In this document: one piece after another, positions 16,893-26,443 of the stretch
Position numbering within the stretch: the first letter of the stretch is position 1
Layout of the letters: the number at the start of each line of letters is the position of its first letter
Assembly: GCF_000970085.1 (NCBI RefSeq)
Contig: NZ_CP009506.1
Coordinates: 3,348,001-3,412,000, forward strand
Direction: 5' to 3'
Source: Methanosarcina siciliae T4/M
GTDB lineage: Archaea > Halobacteriota > Methanosarcinia > Methanosarcinales > Methanosarcinaceae
DNA: 64,000 nt
Notes under the pieces: generated by a model
The model's database searches: none
Told to the model about the DNA's origin: nothing
What the model saw: only the letters and a program-made list of their open reading frames with translations
Translations under genes and position numbers: made by a program

Positions 16893-18603
16893 CTACTTCC
16901 TCCTTCAGGTTTTCAATGGTAAAAGGTCTTCCATCGTACTTTAAGATCTGATGGGTAAAGCCAAAGCCTGTTTCGGCCCTCATGAGCTTTGCAAATTGTC
17001 CTGTGGCGTTATTCTCAATGGAGATGGCAAGCTTTGCCTTTTCAAGAAGCTCGATGTAATCCAATCTGTCCCGTTCGGGGAGTGGGTAGACCTGGCTGAA
17101 ATGCATCATGGCAACCTTCCTGTCTCTGGAGAGGATGTCCACAACCTCTTTTATCACCCCGTATGTCGAGCCGTGTCCCACAAGCACTATTTCCGGAGAG
17201 GGGTCTCCGTACAGAAACGGGGCTTCGATTTCTTTTTTTATCAGTGAAAGTTTTTTTAGCAGTCTTTTCCGGACCATTTTGATGCGGGTTTCAGCGTCTT
17301 CTATAATGTGCCCTTCTTCATCATGTTCGTCACTGTCTGCTACTACCAGATGCTTTCCTGCTTCTCCCGGAACGGCAAGCAGAGAGATACCTGTATCCGA
17401 ATATCTGTGGCGCTTGTATTCCTCTACCCCTTCCAGGTCTTTTTCTCTCAACCGGTAATCATTGTAGATCAGGTGCTCGAAATCGAAGTTTTCAAAAGTC
17501 CACTCCGAGTCTCCAAGGTACTGGTCGGACTGGATAAATACCGGGATCTGGTACTTCTCAGCAAGTTCGAAAGCTCTGTTCGTGAGATAAAAAGCCTGTT
17601 TTGGAGTCCCCGGTTCAAAGATAACCTTTGGGAACTCGCCGTGTCCCGCATACAGAATGAAAAGCAAATCTGCCTGCTCGGTGCGGGTAGGTAAACCCGT
17701 AGCAGGCCCCGGACGCTGTATTTCGGCAATCACGAGAGGCGTTTCGGTCATCCCTGCCAGGGAGAGTCCTTCCACCATCAGGGCAAATCCCCCTCCCGAA
17801 CTTCCGGTCATTGCCCTTACACCTGTAAAAGAGGCTCCTATTGCCATGTTAATGGCTGAAATTTCGTCTTCAGCCTGTTCTACTACAAGGCCATGTTCTT
17901 CGGCTTTTGAAGCAAGGTAATTCAGAATCCCTGTTGAAGGCGTCATGGGATAGGCAGAATAGAATTTGCAGCCGGACATGAGAGCTCCCAGCCCTATAGC
18001 CTGAATCCCGTCTATAAGCATGAATTTTTTTTCTTCCGGCTCCTGAATTTCAGCGCCTTCGCAGCGGGGGCAGTTTGAGAGTGCGTAATTGTACCCTGCC
18101 TCGGCACAGGCCAGGTTTTTCTCAATTACTTCTTCTCCTTTTTTCCTGAAAGTGCTTTTCAGGATATCCTTCAGATTCTCAAGCCCCAGGCCTAACAGGC
18201 CAAGCACTGCCCCTGTTGCTACGGTATTTGCCATGATACCGCTTTTTCCGACATCAAGGGCTATTTTCTTGAAGGGAACATCTATGAACTCCGGTTCTTC
18301 AAACTTCTTCTTTATGGTCTCGGAGTCATACAGGATAAATCCGTCATCTCTTACGCTTTCTTTGTGAATTTCAATCGTGTTCAGATCAAGGGCGAGAAGA
18401 ATGTCGACCATATCCCTGGAGGCCGATACCTTCCTGTCTGAAAAGCGGATCTGGTAATAATTATGTCCGCCGCGCACCCTGGACATGTAATCCTGGTGGG
18501 TGAATACATGGTATCCTTTTCGGGAAAAGATTTTTGCAAGGGCTCCTCCTATGGTCTGCAGCCCCTGGCCTGCCTCTCCCCCTATTCGAAGTGTATAGTC
18601 CAG
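16879..18603 (-). CDS. 2-oxoacid:ferredoxin oxidoreductase, fused gamma-alpha subunit; probable CTG start
   Basis: The N-terminal gamma domain (DYTLRIGGEAGQGLQTIG, then SRVRGGHNYYQIRF) is fused to the alpha pyrimidine-binding domain (GIQAIGLGALMSGCKFYSAYPMTPSTG, EQAEDEISAINMAIGASFTG). About 574 residues. Family proteins begin close to the RIGG motif. A perfect GGAGGT (18611-18616) stands 7 nt before an in-frame CTG (18601-18603), giving start (M)DYTLRIGG. An ATG 18 codons upstream (18655-18657) is the alternative but has no ribosome site and adds residues lacking family similarity. A TATA-like TTTTATACAC near 18697-18706 fits both starts. No ferredoxin-like delta gene is adjacent. Confidence 0.87.
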   Translation of the reverse strand: MDYTLRIGGEAGQGLQTIGGALAKIFSRKGYHVFTHQDYMSRVRGGHNYYQIRFSDRKVSASRDMVDILLALDLNTIEIHKESVRDDGFILYDSETIKKKFEEPEFIDVPFKKIALDVGKSGIMANTVATGAVLGLLGLGLENLKDILKSTFRKKGEEVIEKNLACAEAGYNYALSNCPRCEGAEIQEPEEKKFMLIDGIQAIGLGALMSGCKFYSAYPMTPSTGILNYLASKAEEHGLVVEQAEDEISAINMAIGASFTGVRAMTGSSGGGFALMVEGLSLAGMTETPLVIAEIQRPGPATGLPTRTEQADLLFILYAGHGEFPKVIFEPGTPKQAFYLTNRAFELAEKYQIPVFIQSDQYLGDSEWTFENFDFEHLIYNDYRLREKDLEGVEEYKRHRYSDTGISLLAVPGEAGKHLVVADSDEHDEEGHIIEDAETRIKMVRKRLLKKLSLIKKEIEAPFLYGDPSPEIVLVGHGSTYGVIKEVVDILSRDRKVAMMHFSQVYPLPERDRLDYIELLEKAKLAISIENNATGQFAKLMRAETGFGFTHQILKYDGRPFTIENLKEEVDAYL

Positions 18604-18616
18604 AAACTTTACCTCC
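18601..18616 (-). promoter_or_regulatory. Shine-Dalgarno preceding CTG start of oxidoreductase alpha
   Basis: GGAGGT, seven spacer bases, then CTG GAC TAT on the minus strand. The site decides between CTG at 18603 and the unsupported ATG at 18657. Confidence 0.45.
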
Positions 18617-18946
18617 AAACTTCCTTTATATTTTTGAATTTCAGTCAATTCCCACATTTCGAATGTAAGTTTAGGATTCTCTAAGAGTTATGAGAGTGTA
18701 TAAAACAAACCGAGTTTGCAACCTCTCCGAAATAATTACAGTAAAACAGAAATTCCTTGGATTTTGTTTTCTTTCTTTTTCCATTCTCCCCTGCCTTTTT
18801 CAGGCTTTCACCCTCTTCAGCCCCTAAGTAGTATTAATATTAAACCTTAAATAATCTTGCTTCATAGCCTGATCTCGAAATTCGGTGAAAATCTGTGCTA
18901 AAACGTGACATTAAAGTACTAATAAAATAAGTTCACATATGAGTAA

Positions 18947-19366
18947 ATGAACAGAATGAGAGAATCTGGTCCTCTGTCCGCTGTCTCTAGAGCTCGATTT
19001 TCTGAAAATTTTCTGCTTATCTGGAATGAAGTCTCTAAGAACAAAGTGTTTTTGAAGAATATTGGCACAGGAGAAGGAGCTAAAGTGTTGTCAAATGATG
19101 CGGTAAAAGACTTCTTTGCTAAAGGCCGGGGTGTTTTGCTTGGCTTTTCCCTCATACTTCTTGGAGCTCTACTGATTACAGTCAATAAAATTATTGCCTC
19201 ATTCATGGTTCTCATCGGAATTATTCTCCTCGCACTAAGTGACTATCTTGGTGAAAGTGGGGAGAAATCAGAATGGGATAGGGAAAACATGGTTGAGGAA
19301 AACGTGGTTGAGGAAAACGTGGTTGAGGAAAACGTGGATGAGGAATCTGAGAATAAGCGAGAATAA
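18947..19366 (+). CDS. Small membrane protein with acidic repeat tail
   Basis: A 139-residue protein of no recognised family. Residues 1-60 are soluble; two hydrophobic helices follow (about 63-82 GVLLGFSLILLGALLITV, and 84-102 IIASFMVLIGIILLAL). The C-terminus is strongly acidic and consists of VEENV repeats encoded by three exact 15-bp units (19292-19336) plus diverged copies. The start ATG 18947 has only a weak ribosome site; an alternative Met lies 4 codons in. It stands alone, divergent from the oxidoreductase genes. Repeat number is likely to vary between strains. Confidence 0.6.
   Translation: MNRMRESGPLSAVSRARFSENFLLIWNEVSKNKVFLKNIGTGEGAKVLSNDAVKDFFAKGRGVLLGFSLILLGALLITVNKIIASFMVLIGIILLALSDYLGESGEKSEWDRENMVEENVVEENVVEENVDEESENKRE
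19292..19336 (+). repeat. Three 15-bp in-frame tandem repeats
   Basis: GTTGAGGAAAACGTG occurs three times in a row, encoding VEENV. A near copy precedes it and a diverged copy (GATGAGGAATCTGAG) follows. Confidence 0.85.
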
Positions 19367-19643
19367 GAGTGGAGCAGAACCAAGGAGTGATCCGAATTAG
19401 AGAGTGATTCGAATTAGAAAGGATTAAGGAGAGCTAAAGGGCTGAGCCTGGCTAAAAAGTGGGGGAAGGATAACAAAAAGTTGATTTGGAGCCGAAACAG
19501 GCTGAACCTGAACTCAAAAATGCCCTTTAAGAGTCAGTTTCATGAATGAAAGATGATGAACAGGTTCTTATCGTATTTTTTGGAAAATGAGGCTGGGATT
19601 GGCTGAAAAGAACATACCGTCTTGAATCAAAAATCTTCAAGTT

Positions 19644-19793
19644 TCAAAACAAATAAAAGATCTTCCCAACGAGAATACAGCCTACTAAAGCAATACCCAG
19701 TATCAATATCTCCGTCTGGAGTAAAGCGTATAATATGAAAAAACAAATTATTGAAGTGACCGCACAGGCCAGAATGTCCACAGGATCGGTCAT
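19644..19793 (-). CDS. 49-residue two-helix membrane protein
   Basis: From ATG 19793 the protein reads MTDPVDILACAVTSIICFFI and continues with a second hydrophobic helix ending IFYLF, so almost the whole chain lies in the membrane. GGAGG lies 5 nt before this ATG, making it better than the ATG 15 codons upstream, which has no ribosome site. The family is not recognised. It lies alone between the acidic-tail membrane protein and HMG-CoA reductase. Confidence 0.55.
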   Translation of the reverse strand: MTDPVDILACAVTSIICFFILYALLQTEILILGIALVGCILVGKIFYLF

Positions 19794-20131
19794 ACCTGCC
19801 TCCATTCTTATTTTAGAAATCCCCTTCGTGATAAGCATTTCTACTTTTGCTAAAAATTTAATAATAACCTGATGTATAATATTTTATGAATAACTCTTTA
19901 ATCGGAAGACAGTAGAAGTGCCGATTGCAGTTTAATTGTTAAATGATTATTGAAAATCGGAATCAGTAAAAAACGAAGTAAGAAAAAAGCAAAGAAAAAA
20001 AGAAAAATGTGATCCCCTCCATGCTGTTTTTTGAGGAAAGGGATTTCTGGTTGCAGTTCCGGTTCAGGGTGTGTTTTTATTTTCCTGAATGGATCGGGTT
20101 GAGTTTTTTCCTTTTGCTTTCATCGGGAGCT
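19794..20131. other. Intergenic region downstream of hmgA
   Basis: No gene seen. Read on the minus strand, the bases after hmgA (about 20010-19965) are rich in runs of Ts (three runs of six or more), fitting archaeal U-tract termination of hmgA. Confidence 0.45.
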
Positions 20132-21388
20132 TCAGAACTTTCCGCGTCCGAGTTGTGCATGTGCGCGTGCCAGGTGTCCGGCTGCCTGAGCGCCTATAAG
20201 GGAAATCTCTCCTGCAAGCACCGTGGAAGCTACGATTTCTGCAAACTTTCGTGAGTTTATCCCGGGAGTATCTCCTGCTCCTGCCACCCCAAGGATGTTG
20301 AGGCAATCCCTCTGGGTTCCAAGGCCAGTGCCTCCGCCTACCGTACCGACAGGAAGGGCTGGCAGGGTGACTGAACAGTGTATCTCCCCGTATTTTGTAA
20401 GTTCCATACTCGTAATTGCGGTGCTGCCTTCAACGACATGGGCAGCGTCCTGCCCGCAGGCAAGGTAGACCGCGGCGATGATGTTTGCAGCGTGGGCATT
20501 AAATCCCATGGATCCAGCTCTTGCCGAACCAAGCAGGTTTTTACTGTAATTCACTTCAAACATTGACTCAGGGGTACACTTGAGAGTCTCCTTGACTATC
20601 TCTTCGGGGATAGTTACTTCGGCAACTACGGTCTTTCCTCTCCCGAGAATAGTACTTATGGACGCAGGTTTTTTATCGGTGCACATATTGCCTGAAAGGG
20701 TCACGGGCTGTGCGCCAAATTCGTCTTCTATGAGGTGCATCACCGTATCGGTGGCTATGGTCACCATATTCATGCCCATAGCATCTTTTGTGTCATAGGA
20801 AAACCGGAGATAAACATACGTCCCGGTCACGAAAGGCTTTACCGAGAGCAGCTTTCCAAACCGGGTAGTTTTTTCAGCAACCTCTTTCATCTGCTCGAAA
20901 ACCTCAGGACTTTTTACCCATTCGTAAAATTTCCTGGCTCTGTCAAGGCTCTCAAGCTTGAAAACCGGGGCTCTGGTCATTTCATCTTCAAAAACTCTGA
21001 CATTTGCCCCGCCTGACTTTGTGATGACCGAACAGCCGCGGTTTACACTGGCAACAAGGGCTCCTTCCGTTGTTGCCAGAGGGATATAGTATTCCGCGTC
21101 TGCATATTCCCCGTTTACTTTCAGAAGGCCGGCAACCCCCAGAGGGATCTGGACTGCTCCTATCATGTTTTCAATGTTTTTCTTTGTCACAATTTCTACA
21201 TCTAAAGAGAAGTTCTGGATGTGTTCAAATTCGAGTTTTGCATACTCCTGAATAGCAAGTCTCCGAATTTTTACGGCTGTTAGCGGGTCTGCAAACTCTT
21301 CGATCTTACGAAAGGCTATATCTCCATCAAGAACTTTCTGTAAAAGAAGCTTTTCTTCCTCACTAAGTTCATAATCATTTAAAAACAT
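20132..21388 (-). CDS. hmgA: Hydroxymethylglutaryl-CoA reductase (class I)
   Basis: Reduces HMG-CoA to mevalonate with NADPH, the committed step to archaeal isoprenoid lipids. The 418-residue soluble catalytic domain has ENMIGAVQIPLGVAG (about 67-81), the catalytic Glu motif PLATTEGALVASVNRG, the nucleotide motif DAMGMNM near residue 203, GFNAHAANIIAAVYLACGQD, and a C-terminal catalytic His in GHLARAH. There is no membrane anchor, as usual for archaeal enzymes. GGTGAT lies 3 nt before the ATG (GGTGATTTCATG). A TATA-like AATAAAAAG lies just upstream. It is monocistronic. Confidence 0.95.
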   Translation of the reverse strand: MFLNDYELSEEEKLLLQKVLDGDIAFRKIEEFADPLTAVKIRRLAIQEYAKLEFEHIQNFSLDVEIVTKKNIENMIGAVQIPLGVAGLLKVNGEYADAEYYIPLATTEGALVASVNRGCSVITKSGGANVRVFEDEMTRAPVFKLESLDRARKFYEWVKSPEVFEQMKEVAEKTTRFGKLLSVKPFVTGTYVYLRFSYDTKDAMGMNMVTIATDTVMHLIEDEFGAQPVTLSGNMCTDKKPASISTILGRGKTVVAEVTIPEEIVKETLKCTPESMFEVNYSKNLLGSARAGSMGFNAHAANIIAAVYLACGQDAAHVVEGSTAITSMELTKYGEIHCSVTLPALPVGTVGGGTGLGTQRDCLNILGVAGAGDTPGINSRKFAEIVASTVLAGEISLIGAQAAGHLARAHAQLGRGKF

Positions 21389-21915
21389 GAAATCACCGGT
21401 TGATCTTTTTATTCTCTTTCTTAAAATTAATGTCCCATATTACAGTAAGAAAGCTAATTCGAATATTTTACACGTTTGAATATGGTGTCTTTGTATTAGG
21501 ATCCATTTTTATCCTAAATATCTCCATTTTAGCATATAACTCATTCCTCAAAAACAGTTTTCAGACTACTTCACATAGTCCATCAAGATACCCCGGAAAA
21601 CATAAAAATTGTTGCCTGTTTTGAAGCAGTAGTTTTCAAAACTAGTTTCTTAATCGTTAGCAGAAATACTCTTATAATAAAATACTCGTTAGCAAGAGTA
21701 CCCTTATAATAAAATACAGCTTTAAGAATAATTCAAAAATGTTTTTAAAAACGTGGTTTTAAAGGAAGATCTTTGAAAGATAATAATCAAAATCTATTTT
21801 AAATGATTGTTTAAAAAAATTTTGATGAAATGTGAATAAATTTTAAATGAATTTTATGGTATTTTAAGGAATTTTGACTCATCCTTAAAGTTGATTTTTG
21901 GCTCCATTCTCAGAT
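21389..21915. other. Intergenic region with 32-bp imperfect duplication
   Basis: A 527-bp AT-rich stretch with no convincing gene; a short frame at 21400-21624 lacks a ribosome site and any conserved look. It contains a tandem duplication at 21654-21717. Confidence 0.5.
21654..21717. repeat. 32-bp imperfect tandem duplication
   Basis: Two adjacent 32-bp units (21654-21685, 21686-21717), both starting TCGTTAGCA and ending CTTATAATAAAATAC, differ only in the middle. Confidence 0.8.
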
Positions 21916-22284
21916 TCAAAAGTTTATAATCAACTGGTTTTCCTCTCTGTACGTCAGAAAAAGTTCAGCTACATCTTTTGAGCAAATGAACTCAATTCCA
22001 GGGATTAATTCTTCCTTCTTAAGGCCGATCATATCTGAGGCAAGCTGACAGCATCGGAACTCTACTCCCATCTCTATGCATTCCTGAACTGAGGCATCGT
22101 ACTTGGGTGACCCTCTCGTTTTATCTTTCTTTGCAAGCAACACTCCCATAGGTCCCCACAGAATTACCAGAACGTCGAGCCCTTTACTTCTATAATACTT
22201 CGCGAACTTGAGAGTTTCCTGCGGGCTGGTGCTTTCATACACCATGTTTTTGAGTAGCAGTAATACCTTTTCGACTTTTGTCAT
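21916..22284 (-). CDS. DsrE/DsrF-like protein
   Basis: A 122-residue soluble protein from ATG 22284, starting MTKVEKVLLLLKNMVYESTS. The alternating strand/helix pattern (VEKVLLLLKN, LDVLVILWGPMGVLLA, MGVEFRCCQLASDMIGL, GIEFICSKDVAELFLTY) fits the DsrE/F (YchN) fold associated with sulfur relay. The usual conserved Cys position is represented by Cys-Cys in RCCQLA. GGGG lies about 5 nt before the chosen ATG; the start 7 codons upstream lacks one. Partner and substrate are unknown; no sulfur genes are adjacent. Confidence 0.65.
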   Translation of the reverse strand: MTKVEKVLLLLKNMVYESTSPQETLKFAKYYRSKGLDVLVILWGPMGVLLAKKDKTRGSPKYDASVQECIEMGVEFRCCQLASDMIGLKKEELIPGIEFICSKDVAELFLTYREENQLIINF

Positions 22285-23039
22285 AAGAACCCCAGGTCTG
22301 AACAATACTTTTCTGAAACAGATTACCTGGATGTATATAAAGTTTCACATTGAATCTGCGGTTATATTCACTTTTTCCCTGCATTTATATAAATTTGCCA
22401 ACTCCCTCAGAAATTTGTAAAATCCATACGCTTGTACATAATTTAGCTAATTCTATTGCAGTTTGAAAATATGCAGTTGCATTTTGAATCTCAAGAGGTC
22501 TGAAGCAGGCACACTCAAAAAATTTATAAGGCCTGAAGACGATTATAGCATTCAAATTTTTAAAGTTCTATTTGGATGATTATCAGGGTTTATAAAGACT
22601 ATTTATCTGTTTTTGTATGGTTGATGTTTCATACCGGAGGAATCAGTTCTTGAATAGAAAAGTAAAAACAACAGAATGTATCATAAGTATGCGTAAAACA
22701 GAAATTATGGCTATCTGATAAGCACCGATTTATGGCTATCTGATAAGCACTCTTTTTTGTTTCCGGAAATTTCTGCGAGGTACTTTTTTAGTTCCGCTTT
22801 ATCCCTTCTTGAATCTTGTTTTATATATACACATATATATTTTTAAATTTCGTGTGTGTTATTATATAACTTATAATTATACTTATAACTCACTTTTTTG
22901 CCTTTTTCTATGAATAATTACTCATACAGTATACGGGATTTTGGCTGGAAGAAAGTCGGTTTTTTTCACCTATAGACTTATATACTTCTTCTAATTATAA
23001 TCATAGTTAATATATAAATGGTTCGAGGGTTGATTAAAA
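22285..23039. other. Long intergenic region upstream of the chemotaxis operon
   Basis: No gene seen in 755 bp. Holds a 21-bp direct repeat (22705-22750) and several TATA-like stretches: near 22860-22890, 22977-22985 and 23008-23019. The last sits about 25 bp from the ATG at 23040 and would give a leaderless message; an alternative SD-like GAGGG at 23025-23029 would need one of the earlier promoters. Confidence 0.45.
22705..22750. repeat. 21-bp direct repeat upstream of chemotaxis operon
   Basis: A 21-bp unit containing ATGGCTATCTGATAAGCAC occurs at 22705-22725 and again at 22730-22750, separated by 4 bp. It lies about 290 bp before the receptor gene. Confidence 0.85.
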
Positions 23040-25058
23040 ATGTCTTCAATTGTAACTGATTTGGAAAATACAGGGCAAAGGAACTTATCTAAAAATTTAG
23101 TTGAAGATGAAGATTCTAAAGCAAAAGAGGTAAGCTCACTAATAGATAACCTCCCCGTTACTATTTTCAGGACATCTGTTGATTCATCCTGGGCGGTCAA
23201 GTACATTGGTAAAAATGTAGAAATGTTGACAGGACATCCCAGGACGGATTTCATTTCACAAAAAATATCCTGGTCTGATATTGTTTATCCTGAAGATGCT
23301 CCACTGATCGAGAAAACAGTGCAGAAGGCTATGAAAAATCGGACTGCCTACCAGGTAGAATACCGCATCAAAAAAACAGATGGCAGTACAGTGTTCATTC
23401 AGGAGCTGGCTCATCTTGTGAACGATCAGGCCGGAAACCTGGCTTATATTGACGGAGTATTTCTGGATGTAACTCATCAGATTAAGCAACGGGATGAATC
23501 TCAAAAGATGATTGTTAACAGTATTCCCAAGCCTTCTCTGGCATATTTAATCGATTCGTCTCGAAAAATCAGATTTATCAACGACTACTTTGTAGAAATT
23601 TGCAATCATAAAAGTGCAGAAGAGATGATAGGACTCACTCCTTCTGACATCGTGGAAAGCAGCACTCTTGTCCATGGTAACGGGAAATCCAAATCAATTG
23701 CTGAAGCAGTGCTGGATACTGGGACAGGGGTCTATAACATTGAAGGTTCCGTCAAATTCAGGGGCGCAGACAGGACGATATATGTAATAACTTCTGCAGT
23801 GCCTGTAAAAGATGAGGCTGATTCCATTATCGGCTGTCTCATGGTTATGACCGATATGACCGAGATGAAAGAGAAAGAACAGGAAATTGCGGAACTTTTG
23901 CACTATACTAACAGCTGTCTGAAGGACCTTGGTGAGGGGATCCGAAGAATCAGTAAGGGGGACCTCGAAGTCCATCTCGAAAAGTTCAAGGACGACGATT
24001 TCGGCAAAACCTTTGATGAGTTCAATAAGCTTGTAGCCAATCTGAAATCAGTTATTGAAATTATTCTTAAAGATATGCTCACAACCCTTGAAGAAGCCCG
24101 GCAGTCCGAAGAAGCTGTCAGCCAGATGAATACGGGCATGCAGCAGATTTCAACGGCCGCAGAGCAGATCGCAACCGGTTCGGAGAACCTCTCCAGGCAT
24201 GCCGGAACAGCAGCAACTGATGTAAAAGCTTCTCAGGATATTTTCAGAAAGCTCAGTGAATCCTCCACCGGGTCTTCAAGCTATGCTTCCCAGGCAGGGA
24301 AGACCAGTGAAGAAGCCCAGGAGCTCAATAACATGGCTCTTGAAGGAGTGGAACAGTTTGTTGCGGAAATCTTCAAACTTGGAAACATTGTTCACTCTCT
24401 GGATGACGCCGTTAACAACATCGGAGCCGTTACCGGGAAAATCAAATCTATTGCAGACCAGACCAACCTCCTTGCTCTGAATGCCGCCATTGAAGCCGCA
24501 AGAGCCGGGGAATACGGCAGAGGCTTTGCCGTTGTGGCCGATGAGGTCCGAAAACTTGCTGCAGACTCAAGGAAGAGCACTGATGAGATAAACGGGATTG
24601 TCACAAACGTCCAGAAAGAGACCAAGAAAGTAACGGAAGCCATCAATGCCGCTGATGTCCAGGCTAAAACCGGGAGCAAGAACATCAAACAGGCTCTGAA
24701 CAAGAGTCATGAGATTGCCGCTGCAGTTGCCACCATAAACTCCATGCTTGTCGAACTGGACAAGCTTTCGGACGAAGGCCTGAATAAGATCGATAACATT
24801 GAGAAGAGCATCAGTGAAGCTGCATCTACCGCTGAGGAAAATGCAGCGAGCAGCGAAGAAACTTCTGCAGCTATTGAGGAACAGACAGCTGCCATGCAGC
24901 AGGTAAGCACTTCGGTACAGAGCGTCAGCGAGCTTGCCCAGAAAACCGTCGACACTCTTCTGGAAAACTTCAAAGTGTCGGGGGAGCAGACAAGCAATCA
25001 ACCTTCTTTTGGAAAACCACAGCATTTCGACAGGAAAAAGAGTACGAAAATATACTGA
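23040..25058 (+). CDS. Soluble methyl-accepting chemotaxis protein with two PAS domains
   Basis: Chemoreceptor of 672 residues without transmembrane helices, so it senses a cytoplasmic signal. PAS 1 (about 35-150) has a PAC-like QVEYRIKKTDGSTVFI. PAS 2 (about 155-285) ends IIGCLMVMTDMTEMKEKE. A HAMP-like helical segment (about 295-345, GIRRISKGDLEVHL) leads into the MA signalling domain; the conserved hairpin tip DQTNLLALNAAIEAARAGE lies near residues 475-493 and binds CheA/CheW. Glu/Gln-rich helices flanking the tip are candidate methylation sites for CheR/CheB. First gene of the operon. Confidence 0.92.
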   Translation: MSSIVTDLENTGQRNLSKNLVEDEDSKAKEVSSLIDNLPVTIFRTSVDSSWAVKYIGKNVEMLTGHPRTDFISQKISWSDIVYPEDAPLIEKTVQKAMKNRTAYQVEYRIKKTDGSTVFIQELAHLVNDQAGNLAYIDGVFLDVTHQIKQRDESQKMIVNSIPKPSLAYLIDSSRKIRFINDYFVEICNHKSAEEMIGLTPSDIVESSTLVHGNGKSKSIAEAVLDTGTGVYNIEGSVKFRGADRTIYVITSAVPVKDEADSIIGCLMVMTDMTEMKEKEQEIAELLHYTNSCLKDLGEGIRRISKGDLEVHLEKFKDDDFGKTFDEFNKLVANLKSVIEIILKDMLTTLEEARQSEEAVSQMNTGMQQISTAAEQIATGSENLSRHAGTAATDVKASQDIFRKLSESSTGSSSYASQAGKTSEEAQELNNMALEGVEQFVAEIFKLGNIVHSLDDAVNNIGAVTGKIKSIADQTNLLALNAAIEAARAGEYGRGFAVVADEVRKLAADSRKSTDEINGIVTNVQKETKKVTEAINAADVQAKTGSKNIKQALNKSHEIAAAVATINSMLVELDKLSDEGLNKIDNIEKSISEAASTAEENAASSEETSAAIEEQTAAMQQVSTSVQSVSELAQKTVDTLLENFKVSGEQTSNQPSFGKPQHFDRKKSTKIY

Positions 25059-25148
25059 ATGCCGAGTCCGACGCTGTTTGAATTAGGGGGATAATGGGGT
25101 GCAGCAGTCCGTACTCTGCAATTCCTTAACCCTTTCAGGTGATGAAAA

Positions 25149-25628
25149 ATGAGCTACCATAGTCAGATTGTAAATGTGAACAATACGATTCAGGTGATTG
25201 TTTTCAATCTTGGTGAAGAAAGATATGGAGTTGAAATTTCCCAGGTAAAGGAAATTATCCTGCCGACTCAAATCACCAGAATTCCAAACGTGCCTGGCTT
25301 TGTAGAAGGAGTCCTGAACCTCAGAGGGCAAATTGCAGCCATTATCAATCTCAGGAAAAGACTGGGCAAGGAATCCAAAAAAAATGATGAAAATACCCGG
25401 ATTATTGTTGTCGAATACAATAATGCAACCATTGGGATGATGGTTGACAGTGTCAGTGAAGTCAAATATCTCTCTTCCCAGAATATCGAAGAAATTCCCA
25501 GGTTTTTAGCTTTGAGAGACGATTCCAGGTTTTTGAAAGGCGTGGGAAAACTTGAGGATGGGCTTCTCACCCTGATGGACCTTAAAGAGCTGTTCAGTGA
25601 AGACGAGCTGAAGGAGATCAAGGGATGA
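25149..25628 (+). CDS. cheW: Chemotaxis coupling protein CheW
   Basis: CheW links receptor and CheA kinase. The 159-residue protein has the CheW SH3-like fold: VIVFNLGEERYGVEISQVKE at the start, ITRIPNVPGFVEGVLNLRGQ in the middle (the conserved NLRG loop), and DGLLTLMDLKELF at the end. It lies 90 bp after the receptor gene and overlaps cheF by 4 nt. Confidence 0.95.
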   Translation: MSYHSQIVNVNNTIQVIVFNLGEERYGVEISQVKEIILPTQITRIPNVPGFVEGVLNLRGQIAAIINLRKRLGKESKKNDENTRIIVVEYNNATIGMMVDSVSEVKYLSSQNIEEIPRFLALRDDSRFLKGVGKLEDGLLTLMDLKELFSEDELKEIKG

Positions 25629-26425
25629 CCGAAAAAGTCCACCTTCGGGTTCCTATTAAAACTTATGATGGTGGATGGGCGGATGTAGAGCTGGTAGTTA
25701 CCGACAACAACCTTGTTATAGGCAAAAGGAACATCCCCCTCAAGGAGATAGAAGACCTTGAAGAAGTTGAAGTGGAGGGCGTTAGTTGCATCCGGATTAA
25801 GAAAGAGAATAAAGTCATCCTTAGACTTCCTCTCAATCTTCATCAACAGGTTTTCAAATTCATTGCATTCCACCTCAAAGCAGATAAATTTGCAGTGTTT
25901 TTTTTGGAGTCTGCTACTGTAGGTGGTGTAGTTTCCTCGAGTGCCAGGTGGGAAAAAGGGTATTTCAGCGTAACCGATGAAGGATTCTGGTTTTTGTCCG
26001 TCAGGAACCAGAAGAGAATTCCTATTGAAAATCTCGGGTCCGTTAAAACCGATCTCAGAAACGTAGGTGGGAAACAGAGAAAAATTCTTGTCCTGTCTCA
26101 TGTTGAAAAAAGTAATGTAGTAACAAGCCTTGTTCTCTGCCCGGAAAGTACGCTGGAAATGCTTGAAGGCTATCTGCAGAGACTTTTTGAAAAACATATA
26201 CCTCCAATTACCCTGTCTGATGATGAAATGCAGATTCTCACTCTGATATATTCCGGATTGGACTTCGCATCGATTGAAAACATCGTAGGGATGTCAACTG
26301 ATGAGCTGAATACTTATTATGACCGCCTTGTCGATTCCGGCCTGGCTAAGGTTGTAAAAATTAGAAAAGAAATCGAATTGACCCCTCATGGGGTAAGTAT
26401 GGTTGATAAAATATCCAAGAGATAA
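25625..26425 (+). CDS. cheF: Archaeal chemotaxis adaptor CheF
   Basis: CheF (DUF439) is found in archaea with archaella and bridges CheY and CheC/D-type proteins to the FlaC/D/E switch. The 266-residue protein has two PH-like halves (HLRVPIKTYDGGWADVELVV; DEGFWFLSVRNQKRIPIENL) and a C-terminal winged-helix-like segment (LTLIYSGLDFASIENIVGMS ... DSGLAKVVKIRKEIELT). It starts within the cheW stop (ATGA overlap), between cheW and cheY. This gene physically ties the operon to the archaellum loci on both sides. Confidence 0.88.
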   Translation: MTEKVHLRVPIKTYDGGWADVELVVTDNNLVIGKRNIPLKEIEDLEEVEVEGVSCIRIKKENKVILRLPLNLHQQVFKFIAFHLKADKFAVFFLESATVGGVVSSSARWEKGYFSVTDEGFWFLSVRNQKRIPIENLGSVKTDLRNVGGKQRKILVLSHVEKSNVVTSLVLCPESTLEMLEGYLQRLFEKHIPPITLSDDEMQILTLIYSGLDFASIENIVGMSTDELNTYYDRLVDSGLAKVVKIRKEIELTPHGVSMVDKISKR

Positions 26426-26443
26426 TTTTTCCGGGGGATACTT

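Noticed and set aside
25268..26197. 309-codon frame antisense to cheW/cheF
   Set aside because: Spans two real genes on the other strand, with no domain or start signal.
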